A DNA stretch of 64,000 nt from assembly GCF_900107665.1 (NCBI RefSeq), contig NZ_FNQT01000004.1, positions 62,001 to 126,000 of the forward strand, in the 5' to 3' direction. The position numbers and the translations under genes were made by a program. The DNA comes from Haloplanus vescus (GTDB lineage Archaea; Halobacteriota; Halobacteria; Halobacteriales; Haloferacaceae). How positions within the stretch are numbered: position 1 is the first letter of the stretch; the number at the start of each line of letters is the position of its first letter. This document shows positions 35,504-42,902 of this stretch, in pieces. The notes beneath the pieces were generated by a model. That model saw only the letters and a program-made list of their open reading frames with translations, did no database searches and was not told the DNA's origin.

Positions 35504-35617
35504 CCACCGGCCCTCCACCGTCCTGCGGGCCCGGTCTCGGTGCCTCTACCCTGGGGGAAGCGCCGTCGTGAGGCGGTTGCAGCATTCGTGCTTCACCGAC
35601 GGCGGCGGGGTACTTCA

Positions 35618-35653
35618 AAGTGGTCGTGATTACGAGCATAATCAGGACCACTT
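35618..35653. repeat. imperfect inverted repeat upstream of recombinase
   Basis: Arms AAGTGGTCGTGATTA (35618-35632) and TAATCAGGACCACTT (35639-35653) pair with a single mismatch around a 6-bp spacer. The repeat lies between the recombinase start (35503) and the 35878 gene. It could be a recombinase-binding (attachment or cis-acting) site or an operator. Confidence 0.6.
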
Positions 35654-35724
35654 GTTGTAATTGAGCCATCGGGAGAATTCGGAGGTCTAGAGTCTCTTAG
35701 CGTCGGAATTCCGCACTACAGGAA

Positions 35725-35751
35725 TTTGTATATCATATATCGCTATACAAA
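35725..35751. repeat. short AT-rich inverted repeat
   Basis: TTTGTATA (35725-35732) and TATACAAA (35744-35751) flank an 11-bp AT-rich spacer in the 374-bp gap between the recombinase and the 35878 gene. Apart from this, the 35618 repeat and an AT-rich TTTTTAAAAG at about 35818-35827, the gap shows no coding sequence. Confidence 0.45.
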
Positions 35752-35877
35752 ATCTCGGGCCTGTACAGATAGAAGTCTCCCTGACAAGGCCTTCATAACA
35801 GTGTGTTTACCAATCTGTTTTTAAAAGACAAGTGGAGGAACTGGTAAATACAGAGAGCAAAAACAACGGTAACACTT

Positions 35878-36399
35878 GTGTATCTGCTGCAAGCCGATAT
35901 CTGGTCCACTATCACCGATGTAAGCCTCGGCACTTGGCTCGGCTTCCTCGTCACAATCGCAGCCAGTTTTGGCGTCTACCTATACCGGCGAAGACAACAA
36001 AAAATCAAGCTACGTCGCTCACTGATATCCGAACTCGAAGAACAGGACCTCGACCAAGTCATCAAAGCAGTCAACTCCTCAGAATCCGCAGTACCCCCTG
36101 ACGACAACGGTGAAAGTCCGGAACTTGACCCCTCAGAACTTCCACCGGCGGGCACCCTGCCCACCCAGATCTACACATCCAACGCCGGCAACCTCGGCAT
36201 CCTTTCCCAGGACGAGGTGGACGATATCGTCTCCTACTACTCAGGCCTGCTAACCCAGAAAGCCATCATCGAATCCATCCGCACAGATGAGGAACCGATG
36301 ACCGCCGACCAGAAAGAACTCCGGGACAAGATTTCGGACCTGGAAGACGACCGTTCCTCACTCGTCGATACACTGGAAAACGCCAAATCCATTCTCTAA
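35878..36399 (+). CDS. membrane-anchored coiled-coil protein of unknown function
   Basis: A 173-residue protein starting at GTG. One transmembrane helix near 18-36 (WLGFLVTIAASFGVYLY) is followed by a basic stop-transfer (RRRQQKIKLRR), a charged segment, and a C-terminal coiled coil (about 135-172). The topology is N-out with a cytosolic tail. It is the first of three co-directional genes of lower GC. A membrane partner or effector for the two genes downstream is possible. I know no homologous family. Confidence 0.6.
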   Translation: MYLLQADIWSTITDVSLGTWLGFLVTIAASFGVYLYRRRQQKIKLRRSLISELEEQDLDQVIKAVNSSESAVPPDDNGESPELDPSELPPAGTLPTQIYTSNAGNLGILSQDEVDDIVSYYSGLLTQKAIIESIRTDEEPMTADQKELRDKISDLEDDRSSLVDTLENAKSIL

Positions 36400-36496
36400 C
36401 ACCGGAGAAAGCCGGGAACCAGTCATATCCTCGAAACAAATGCTTTTTGCTCCTTGGGTATAACTTCCGAGGTACGCAGACAACTGAGAGTCTCTA

Positions 36497-37582
36497 ATGG
36501 CCAGTACAGAAGCGGATTTCCTCGACGCGATCGACCGCGACTTCTCCTCCAGAGCTGACTTCATCTCCTACATCAACTCAGAGGTCGATCTTGGGAAACT
36601 GGACAACAAACTCAGTTTGATCGGCTCGGTCTCCGACCACGACCGGGCAACCTTCATCGACCGGCTTAGCAACCACTTCAAACTCGTCAACCAGAGCGAC
36701 GACCTGCTCCTCTTGTGGGCCTCCGACGAACGCATCCCGTACTACGTACACCTGGAGGACAACGAGTTCCCGATTTTCTTCACCGCAGCGAACAAGACCG
36801 ACGAAATCCCTGACACCCTGGTCGAGTACCTGAAGAAAGACAGGGCGATGAGCCGGATGTGGGTCGGGAAACGAGAGATGGAACGTCTCCGCCAGCAAAT
36901 GGTGGACGAACACCGAGACCTGATCATCCCACAGTTCACCGCCAAACGCTCCATACACACCGACATCCCGGCCAAAAAGAGGCCTGAATACGACCGGACG
37001 ATGCGGTACTGGGCGGATGACGGGTTAGAGACCTACCGGCACATGAAAAGCCGGTACGGTGTCCTCCCTACCAACATCCAGTTCGAGGTACCCGGCAACT
37101 TCAAATTCCAGATCACTCAGGACGGCGTGTTCACCGCTATCGACGGCGGCGTTGACAACATAGCATCCTTGATCGATCAGTCGACGAAGCGGCTTCGATT
37201 CGTCAAACAGATCATCAACACTTCGGACTACGATGAAAACGGAACAGGATTCCTTGAAGACGTTTCCCTGCCGTACAGCAAGCCTTGGGCCATTCAACTG
37301 GATGACAGGCCTGCGAAGGACGATATCCGTCACTTCGAGGGTAACGTAGAGGCAAGCAACCTCGAGTTCAGCGTCGTCCATTTCGACTCTTACCTCGATT
37401 CACGAGGGTTCGACGCCGAACTGATGGATAAGAATAACTACGGGAAAACCGCTGTCCGGACAAAGGAAGACGCAATAAGAGTCTATCCACGGGAAGATAC
37501 TGGGATCGATCAGTCGTTCCGTATCTACAATTTCGTTGACGATCACATCGAGGCAGATCCTGAGGCAGTCGAAGTTGTATGA
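36497..37582 (+). CDS. unknown protein, first of an overlapping pair
   Basis: A 361-residue soluble protein with no domain I recognise. The N-terminal half is helical and charged. The middle holds an Arg/Lys-rich region (KKDRAMSRMWVGKREMERLRQQ near 115-137). The C-terminal half is beta-rich, with many aromatic residues. Its stop overlaps the next ATG (ATGA), so the two proteins are probably made together and may interact. Codon use has more A/T at third positions than the flanking par and metal genes, a sign of separate origin. Confidence 0.7.
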   Translation: MASTEADFLDAIDRDFSSRADFISYINSEVDLGKLDNKLSLIGSVSDHDRATFIDRLSNHFKLVNQSDDLLLLWASDERIPYYVHLEDNEFPIFFTAANKTDEIPDTLVEYLKKDRAMSRMWVGKREMERLRQQMVDEHRDLIIPQFTAKRSIHTDIPAKKRPEYDRTMRYWADDGLETYRHMKSRYGVLPTNIQFEVPGNFKFQITQDGVFTAIDGGVDNIASLIDQSTKRLRFVKQIINTSDYDENGTGFLEDVSLPYSKPWAIQLDDRPAKDDIRHFEGNVEASNLEFSVVHFDSYLDSRGFDAELMDKNNYGKTAVRTKEDAIRVYPREDTGIDQSFRIYNFVDDHIEADPEAVEVV

Positions 37583-38697
37583 AAGATCCCGAGGATCCCT
37601 GGACGTTCGATGACGGATATCTGGAAGATCTAAGCTCCAGGAATCAGGAACGGTTCGAAGAGGATTTTGACGATAACCTCGACGATTTCGACGAAGATAC
37701 GGTGGAACGCCGGTTGCAGACCCGGTTCAACGAGGCGGAAGAGCATTTGAAACTGGTGAAGGCAGCAGCTGCCTGTTTCCATCCTCGGGAGGGCGCAGGA
37801 CGTTCTGAAAGCGGGTTCCGGTATGTCGGTGTGGATCCTCTGCAAGCCGTAGCTGAGAATCCGGCGGATGTCCTATTGGTAAAACCGGAGTACAACGGAG
37901 CGTATTTCTGCGTGGTTTGCTGCGAGATCGGCGGTGAGAGCCGGAAGGACTGGGTTGAAAACGTGAACGAAGCACGGAGAGTGTTCGAATCACGGGACAA
38001 CAGAGATGTCCTGAAATCGCAGCTGGGTATTGAGAATGATGATCTGTCGTTCCAGTATGTGACGTTGACCCGGACTGATGATACCGTGGAGATGGATTTC
38101 TCAGTACTTGGCCGGAACTGTGACGCTGATACCTACGCTGTGTGGTCTGCCGATGTCGAGGATAAGTGGATGATGCACGAGAACGGTTCATTCGTCCATG
38201 CCGATCTCCGCTCAGCCTTCTCCGAGCAACTGGATTACATGCGTCGTGAGGACCCGTTGAAGTACACGGTCGGCACTCATCCGGTGTTCCCTCTTCAGCA
38301 ACTCGTATACCAGGTTGTCAAGGAGAAGTTTGAGTTCGACGACGAACACAAATCCGAGTTCGCCCACGACACTTTCTACGAGTTATTCGATAAAGGCCTT
38401 CAAATCCAGTGCAGTGGTGAGCGACGGAAACAGGTTGTATCATCGGAAGTGGATAGACTGCTGGATATGGCTTTGAAGACAGGGGTTTTCTCTGATGAGG
38501 ATGATGATCTCCGGTCTGATGACAGTGATTTCAGGATCATGTATTCAGGGACTCGTGGCCCGGATCATGCGGAGAACGCTGTGAAGCCGAAGTATTTCGA
38601 TAACATTGGCAGGGTTCAGGTCGGACAGCTGGCGTATGATAAGACCCGAGATGAGTTTGATCCGGAGACGGATCTTGGGAGTTACGGAGCGTTCTAA
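37579..38697 (+). CDS. unknown protein with possible nuclease-like core
   Basis: A 372-residue soluble protein. Residues about 75-125 contain ADVLLVKPEYNG followed by FCVVCCEIGGESRKDW. This strand-turn-strand with Asp then Glu loosely resembles the PD-(D/E)XK nuclease core, but the Lys is not in its standard place. The N-terminus is very acidic (EEDFDDNLDDFDEDTVERR). GAT codons and A/T third bases are frequent, unlike the neighbours. With the overlapping 36497 gene it forms a two-gene unit beside a recombinase, the kind of place where defence systems occur. The nuclease suggestion is tentative. Confidence 0.68.
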   Translation: MKDPEDPWTFDDGYLEDLSSRNQERFEEDFDDNLDDFDEDTVERRLQTRFNEAEEHLKLVKAAAACFHPREGAGRSESGFRYVGVDPLQAVAENPADVLLVKPEYNGAYFCVVCCEIGGESRKDWVENVNEARRVFESRDNRDVLKSQLGIENDDLSFQYVTLTRTDDTVEMDFSVLGRNCDADTYAVWSADVEDKWMMHENGSFVHADLRSAFSEQLDYMRREDPLKYTVGTHPVFPLQQLVYQVVKEKFEFDDEHKSEFAHDTFYELFDKGLQIQCSGERRKQVVSSEVDRLLDMALKTGVFSDEDDDLRSDDSDFRIMYSGTRGPDHAENAVKPKYFDNIGRVQVGQLAYDKTRDEFDPETDLGSYGAF

Positions 38698-38924
38698 ACC
38701 GGCGATATCAAAGGAGGGTTACTCGTCGATGTATCGGTAGGCGGGCTCGTCGTACACCATCTCACAGGGTTCGTCATCAGCCAGGGTGCTGAATATGCAT
38801 CTCTATCTAACAGCGGTTCCACCTCAATCAGTTTCTAATAAATCAGATACCGGCAGAGCCAATCGGAACCGTGTGCAGTGAGACAGTCAGTCTCAACTAC
38901 TGTCGGGCCTCGCTCTGCGCGAGG
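38698..38924. other. intergenic stretch with a short coding remnant
   Basis: This 227-bp gap between convergent genes holds, on the minus strand at about 38719-38795, a short open stretch reading CEMVYDEPAYRYIDE before a stop at 38719. It has haloarchaeal composition but no start codon in frame. It may be the 3' remnant of a decayed gene. Nothing else is apparent. Confidence 0.3.
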
Positions 38925-39332
38925 TCATTCGTCGCCGAGTTCCGAAAGCCGAGCCTGAATTTCCTCAGAATCCGCCTCAGAGAGCGCCTCAATACCGAAC
39001 TGGACGAGTAGTGGGTAGAAGTGGCGGTTCTTCTTGAACTCGTCCTGGCCCGCCTTGCGGAGCTTCAGCTGGGACTCGAGGTAGGTGTCCTCCATCTCGT
39101 CGAGGACATCGTCGGGAATGTAGATCGTCCGCCCATTCCACTCGTCCTTGATGTTCGTCTTCGTTTTGCTCGTTTCGTTCGTTTCACTCGTTGAAGTCGA
39201 TTCGGTCGTTTCGGTCGATGAACTGGTTTCCACCGGTTCACTCACCTCGCTCGTTTCGCTGGAATCAGCCTCCTCGTCCTCCTCTTCGTAGTTGCCCTCG
39301 ATGCCGGAAGCATCGCCCCAGCCGTCGGTCAT
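38925..39332 (-). CDS. RHH-type partition partner of ParA
   Basis: A 135-residue protein directly after parA, overlapping by four bases (ATGA). Residues about 20-62 are a Ser/Thr/Glu-rich low-complexity linker built on a three-residue period (ETS, ETN, ETS, KTK). Residues about 68-120 (RTIYIPDDVLDEMEDTYLE and following helices) look like a ribbon-helix-helix DNA-binding domain. Small RHH centromere binders of the ParG/omega class pair with ParA ATPases in type Ib partition. The linker-coding DNA carries the same 9-bp-phased TCGTT repeats found upstream of parA. Confidence 0.75.
   Translation of the reverse strand: MTDGWGDASGIEGNYEEEDEEADSSETSEVSEPVETSSSTETTESTSTSETNETSKTKTNIKDEWNGRTIYIPDDVLDEMEDTYLESQLKLRKAGQDEFKKNRHFYPLLVQFGIEALSEADSEEIQARLSELGDE
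39161..39219. repeat. 9-bp-phased TCGTT/TCGAT repeats inside the partition-partner gene
   Basis: On the plus strand TCGTT-type pentamers start at 39161, 39170, 39179, 39188, 39197 (TCGAT), 39206 and 39215 (TCGAT), exactly 9 bp apart. They coincide with the antisense of the three-residue linker repeats of the RHH protein. The same period is found in the intergenic array at 40153-40441, so part of the centromere may be embedded in coding DNA. Confidence 0.75.
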
Positions 39333-40147
39333 GCTTCCACCTCCTCAGGTGCGGTCTTTTCAAACGTCTCGTCGAACAGGTCGGCGATCTCGTTGAACAG
39401 GTCGCGTGCATCCTCGACGCGCTGGTTCTCCTTGCCGAAGCCGAAGACGGACACACCCTCACCAATCGACTGAGAGAGGTCGGTCCGCTTCGGGATCTCG
39501 AACACTGGGAGGGAGTACGCCGACTTGATCTCCTCGATGGTATCGCGGTGCTCAGCGTTCTGCTCGACACGGTTACAGACAATCGCGAGCCGATTGATGT
39601 CTCCGTACGCCTGTTCGAGAGAGCTCAGCTGCTTTGCGAAAATCTGGAGGCTGTTGGCGTTGAGCTTCTCGGGAATGACGGGGATGACGACGTTACCGGT
39701 CGCGACGAGGGCGTTGTCGGTGAGGACGTTCAGGGATGGCGGCGTGTCGACAATGATGTAGTCGTAGTCCTTGTCAAGCTCGTCGAGAGTCATCTCCAGC
39801 CGCTCGCGACTCTTCGGCGCCTCAAGCAACGTCTGGATGTTCTTGTTGTTTGCGAGCTTCTCGCTCGCGGGGAGGATGTCGAATTCCTCGTGCTCGACGA
39901 TGATGTCGTTCACCGACTCCATTTGGTCGAAGTCGAGGACGTCGAACAGCGTTATGCGGTCGGTATCGTAGTACAGATCGTTGTAGCCAAGCGAGCAGGT
40001 GAGCCCCCCGTGGTAGTCGATATCGACCAGGAGGACGTCGTGGCCTCGGGCAGCGAGTGCGCCGCCAGTATGAATGACGTCGGTAGTCTTCCCTGCGCCG
40101 CCCTTCTGATTCGCCACCGTGATTCGTGCAGTATTGGTGTCGGTCAT
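39329..40147 (-). CDS. parA: ParA-family partition ATPase
   Basis: A 272-residue ParA/Soj-type ATPase. The deviant Walker A KGGAGKTT is at about 14-21, LLVDIDYHGGLT near 40 gives the switch region, and YIIVDTPPSLN near 130 is Walker B. There is no N-terminal HTH, as in the short (type Ib) ParA proteins that leave DNA binding to a small RHH partner, encoded next. It drives plasmid segregation by ATP-dependent nucleoid binding. Its promoter lies within the TCGTT repeat array, so binding by the RHH partner would also autoregulate the operon. Confidence 0.95.
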   Translation of the reverse strand: MTDTNTARITVANQKGGAGKTTDVIHTGGALAARGHDVLLVDIDYHGGLTCSLGYNDLYYDTDRITLFDVLDFDQMESVNDIIVEHEEFDILPASEKLANNKNIQTLLEAPKSRERLEMTLDELDKDYDYIIVDTPPSLNVLTDNALVATGNVVIPVIPEKLNANSLQIFAKQLSSLEQAYGDINRLAIVCNRVEQNAEHRDTIEEIKSAYSLPVFEIPKRTDLSQSIGEGVSVFGFGKENQRVEDARDLFNEIADLFDETFEKTAPEEVEA

Positions 40148-40152
40148 TATCT

Positions 40153-40441
40153 TCGTTTCTCTCGTTGTGTTCGTTTCGTTCGTTTTGGTCGTTTAGTTCG
40201 GTGCGTTCGGTGAGGGTGTTTCACTCGGTGAGAGGATTACTACGATGTTAAAACCAACTGTTCGTTTCGCTCGTGGAAGTAAACACACTCGTTGCCATCA
40301 ACTCATTCGTTCTGTTCGTTACGTTCGTTCCCCTCGTTTTGTTCATCTAGTAGAGGGCGCCAGTTCGTTCCTCAGAATGCGTTCAATACATTCGTTTTTC
40401 TCGTTCAGTTCGTTTTGTTCGTTGAATTCGTTATAGTCGTT
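40153..40441. repeat. candidate centromere: TCGTT pentamers at 9-bp period
   Basis: TCGTT (or TCGGT) begins at 40153, 40162, 40171, 40180, 40189, 40198, 40207 and 40225, all in 9-bp steps with one gap. A second block has 40262, 40271, 40289, 40307, 40316, 40325 and 40334. A third has 40392, 40401, 40410, 40419, 40428 and 40437. The array fills the 406-bp gap upstream of parA and covers its promoter. Iterated short sites upstream of parA are the hallmark of centromeres bound by RHH partition proteins. Short frames within the array are not genes. Confidence 0.85.
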
Positions 40442-40517
40442 CCACGTGTTTTCAGCGGGAATCAGGACTACCTTCGAGAGTATGGAGAGATAGTGGCTTC
40501 ATGGACATTCGAGTAAG

Positions 40518-40547
40518 ACTTTTAACTGTTACCGGATTATTGGTAAC
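40518..40547 (+). promoter_or_regulatory. TATA box and operator-like repeat of the HTH/nucleotidyltransferase pair
   Basis: ACTTTTAACTG (40518-40528) lies 26-36 bp before the ATG at 40554 and fits a TATA box. Immediately after it, GTTACC (40528-40533) and GGTAAC (40542-40547) form an inverted repeat with an 8-bp spacer, placed where a bound repressor would block transcription. The adjacent HTH protein is the natural candidate. Confidence 0.55.
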
Positions 40548-40553
40548 CACCAG

Positions 40554-41228
40554 ATGTACGAGGTGCTCGACGACACCGCGGCGCAGGTCATCCTCGCTAT
40601 CGAGAGTGGTGACTCCATCCGTCGTGTCGCCCAACACCTCCACACTCCGTACGAGACGGTGAGACAGGCCGTCAACCGACTCGAAGACGCAGGCTACGTC
40701 CGCTATGACGACGGCCTCTCAGTCGTCGACGAGCGCGTGAGAGACGCAGCACGAGAGCTCGTCGCTGCCAGCGCCGGCGTCAGTCCACCATCCATCGAGG
40801 AGGCCTACGTCATCCCGCAGTTCGGTGACTGGCCGTTCGCATTCACACGGATCGACGCCGTCTACGTGTGGACCCAGGGCGGCTACCAAGTCGGTCGCGA
40901 GCCCAACGACTATCCACTGTTTCTGGCCGTCCGTGAGGAGGACGTCGACGCTTGGGAGGCGTTTTTCGAGTCGTTCGACATCCCGACCGCAGTTGAGCGA
41001 CAGCCCCGAGACGAGCTGGACGGACCGCTACAGGTCGTCCTCGAGCCACGCCCCTCACTCGACATCGAATACGTCGAGGGATACCCGGTGATCCCGAGAG
41101 CCGAGACAATCGAGTATATGCGCGAGAATTACGCCCAGTTCCAGTCGGCGCTCGCGATGCTCGACCGGATGTACGAGGACCTCGACCTCGGCGTCACGTA
41201 TCGAGAGACAGAACGGGCACAGCCATGA
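40554..41228 (+). CDS. HTH protein, antitoxin/regulator candidate of a two-gene unit
   Basis: A 224-residue protein with an N-terminal winged helix (about 5-60: AQVILAIESGDSIRRVAQHL, TPYETVRQAVNRLEDAGYV), followed by a larger alpha/beta domain with conserved-looking aromatic residues. The stop overlaps the start of a nucleotidyltransferase gene (ATGA). HTH plus nucleotidyltransferase resembles AbiEi/AbiEii-type toxin-antitoxin layouts, where the first protein represses the operon. An inverted repeat lies just upstream of the start. The family match is by architecture, not by clear similarity. Confidence 0.72.
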   Translation: MYEVLDDTAAQVILAIESGDSIRRVAQHLHTPYETVRQAVNRLEDAGYVRYDDGLSVVDERVRDAARELVAASAGVSPPSIEEAYVIPQFGDWPFAFTRIDAVYVWTQGGYQVGREPNDYPLFLAVREEDVDAWEAFFESFDIPTAVERQPRDELDGPLQVVLEPRPSLDIEYVEGYPVIPRAETIEYMRENYAQFQSALAMLDRMYEDLDLGVTYRETERAQP

Positions 41229-41920
41229 GCTTCACCAACCGAAGCGACGCACTCATCGAACTGCTCGAGGAACTCACCCAAGAGGGCCACGAGTACGTTC
41301 TCGTCGGCGGGTACGCTGTCTCAGCGTTCAATGCTCGCTTCTCCACGGACCTCGATATCGTCGTCGCGCCGGACTCCAAGGCTGACTTCGTCGAGTTCCT
41401 TGAGCGGCGGGACTTGGAGGAAACGGACAGCCACGCCAAAGAGTGGTTCTACGACACCGAAGTGATCGAGTACGAAAAACGGCTCACGCCGCAACAGCCG
41501 ATCGGCTTCGATCTGTTGGTGAACGGCCTCGGGTGTCGCCAGACGGAGGCACAGTGGTCGTTCGACTACCTGTACGACCACAGCCACCAACAGGAGGTGA
41601 GCGGAGGCACAGTAACGACGACGGCTAGAGTCATCGATGGGGCAGTCCTCGTCGCGGCAAAGCTCCACAGTGGGCGTGAAACCGATCTCCGGGATGTCCT
41701 GGCGGTTGCAGAAGAGATCGACCTCGACGCCGTCACGCCCCACCTGCGGCGAGGGGACGACGATGCGCTTCGGGAACAGCTTGAGCGTGGTCTGGAGATC
41801 TTGGAGAGTGACGAACTCAAACACGGATTTCGGAGTGACTTCGGGGCCTCAGCAGTCTCAGAAGAAACGGTCACCGCTCTCCAAGAGTATCTGTCTGTAC
41901 AGATTAACCACCTGAGCTGA
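41225..41920 (+). CDS. MNT/AbiEii-like nucleotidyltransferase
   Basis: A 231-residue protein with the polymerase-beta-type nucleotidyltransferase core: VLVGGYAVSAFNARFSTDLDIVV near 24-46 gives the GG and DxD metal-binding motif, and IGFDLLVNGL near 88 supplies a third Asp. Such proteins add nucleotides to tRNA or protein targets and are toxins or antitoxins in AbiE and HEPN-MNT systems. It is translationally coupled to the upstream HTH gene. The pair may stabilise the plasmid or act against phage, by inference from neighbours. Confidence 0.82.
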   Translation: MSFTNRSDALIELLEELTQEGHEYVLVGGYAVSAFNARFSTDLDIVVAPDSKADFVEFLERRDLEETDSHAKEWFYDTEVIEYEKRLTPQQPIGFDLLVNGLGCRQTEAQWSFDYLYDHSHQQEVSGGTVTTTARVIDGAVLVAAKLHSGRETDLRDVLAVAEEIDLDAVTPHLRRGDDDALREQLERGLEILESDELKHGFRSDFGASAVSEETVTALQEYLSVQINHLS

Positions 41921-42002
41921 AGCGGTCGGGACCCCCTTGATCGGAAATGAAATAGGGTCCTTCAGCGGTGTTTACAGTCAGTAAAAAATTGGAGGGGCGG
42001 TG

Positions 42003-42308
42003 TCAGTCGACCGTCGCTAACACACGGACATCCGTAGCTGAGTGTCGTTCCCGTTCAGTACGAGCACCGTGCTCGCGGAGGAACTCATCAATACGGTCGG
42101 CTAAGGACTCCGCATCCTCCCTATCGACGTGGACGATCAGCGTCGGATGTTCCTCGTCGCTGTTCTCGATCACGAGCGAGACATCCTTGAATTCGTCCGG
42201 CTGTCTATACGCCTCGAACTCATCGGCGACCTGGTCGGCCAAGTCGTCGAGTACCTCAATCGGTTCCTTTGTCATAGATTGAATTTTGGCTTTGGAAGGT
42301 TGTGACAT
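42003..42308 (-). CDS. small acidic protein of unknown function
   Basis: A 101-residue protein (a start at 42275 giving 90 residues is also possible) with helix-strand-helix content: LDDLADQVADEFEAYRQP, then DVSLVIENSDEEHPTLIVHV, then a final amphipathic helix. There is no recognised domain. It is transcribed away from the nucleotidyltransferase and lies 122 bp after the TRAM-protein gene on the same strand. Confidence 0.6.
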   Translation of the reverse strand: MSQPSKAKIQSMTKEPIEVLDDLADQVADEFEAYRQPDEFKDVSLVIENSDEEHPTLIVHVDREDAESLADRIDEFLREHGARTERERHSATDVRVLATVD

Positions 42309-42430
42309 CGTGAACGAACGGAGAGGGCGAACGTGACTTTCAGAACCACCTCCATCAGACAAACTCGAACGGAGCCTTCTCACACCGATGGTTTACAGAG
42401 AAGGAGATTGATCCACAGAAAGAACAGCAG

Positions 42431-42865
42431 TTAGAAAGCTCGTGGATTGCTATCGACAATGCTCGCAAACGCGACATTCTCCTGAACTTGTTCAATTTCG
42501 ACGGTTGGCTCGTCGCCAGGTTGAGCGCCGGCAACGATCACGACGTAGCCACGTTCGACTTTTGCGATACCGTCGCCCTGATCGCCGACTGTCTCGATGG
42601 TCACATCACGTACTTCGCCTTCCTCCACGGGAGGTCCTGAGGAAGAATGGCTCGCAGTCTCACGAGAAGGTGCTCTCTGTGACTCCTGTTGTACTGACGA
42701 CTCCGTCGAGACAGGAGATTCCAGAATCGCTACGCGATACGTTTCGTCAGCTGACAACGCTTCAAAGTCGATTTCGCTCGATGGGACCTCCACTATGTAC
42801 GTCCCATCCTGCTCTTTAATTGGAGCACTGAACAGAGAGCGAAGGGAGTTGGGAATTTCGACCAT
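42431..42865 (-). CDS. TRAM-domain protein
   Basis: A 144-residue protein. The C-terminal 58 residues form a TRAM domain (EEGEVRDVTIETVGDQGDGI, KVERGYVVIVAGAQPGDEPT), an OB-like RNA-binding module abundant in haloarchaea as a stand-alone protein. A Ser/Pro-rich linker joins it to an N-terminal region (residues 1-50) that haloarchaeal TRAM proteins often carry. A cold-shock or RNA-chaperone-like role is likely. The start at 42865 begins MVEIPNSLRSLFSAP, the usual family start. It is downstream of addA. Confidence 0.88.
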   Translation of the reverse strand: MVEIPNSLRSLFSAPIKEQDGTYIVEVPSSEIDFEALSADETYRVAILESPVSTESSVQQESQRAPSRETASHSSSGPPVEEGEVRDVTIETVGDQGDGIAKVERGYVVIVAGAQPGDEPTVEIEQVQENVAFASIVDSNPRAF

Positions 42866-42902
42866 TGAGTTTCTAGTGCTCAGTACCCACGAGACAAGTA
42901 AT

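Noticed and set aside
40245-40516. Two short plus-strand frames upstream of parA
   Set aside because: They are translations of the TCGTT repeat array (Ser/Phe/Val-rich) and lie across a promoter region.
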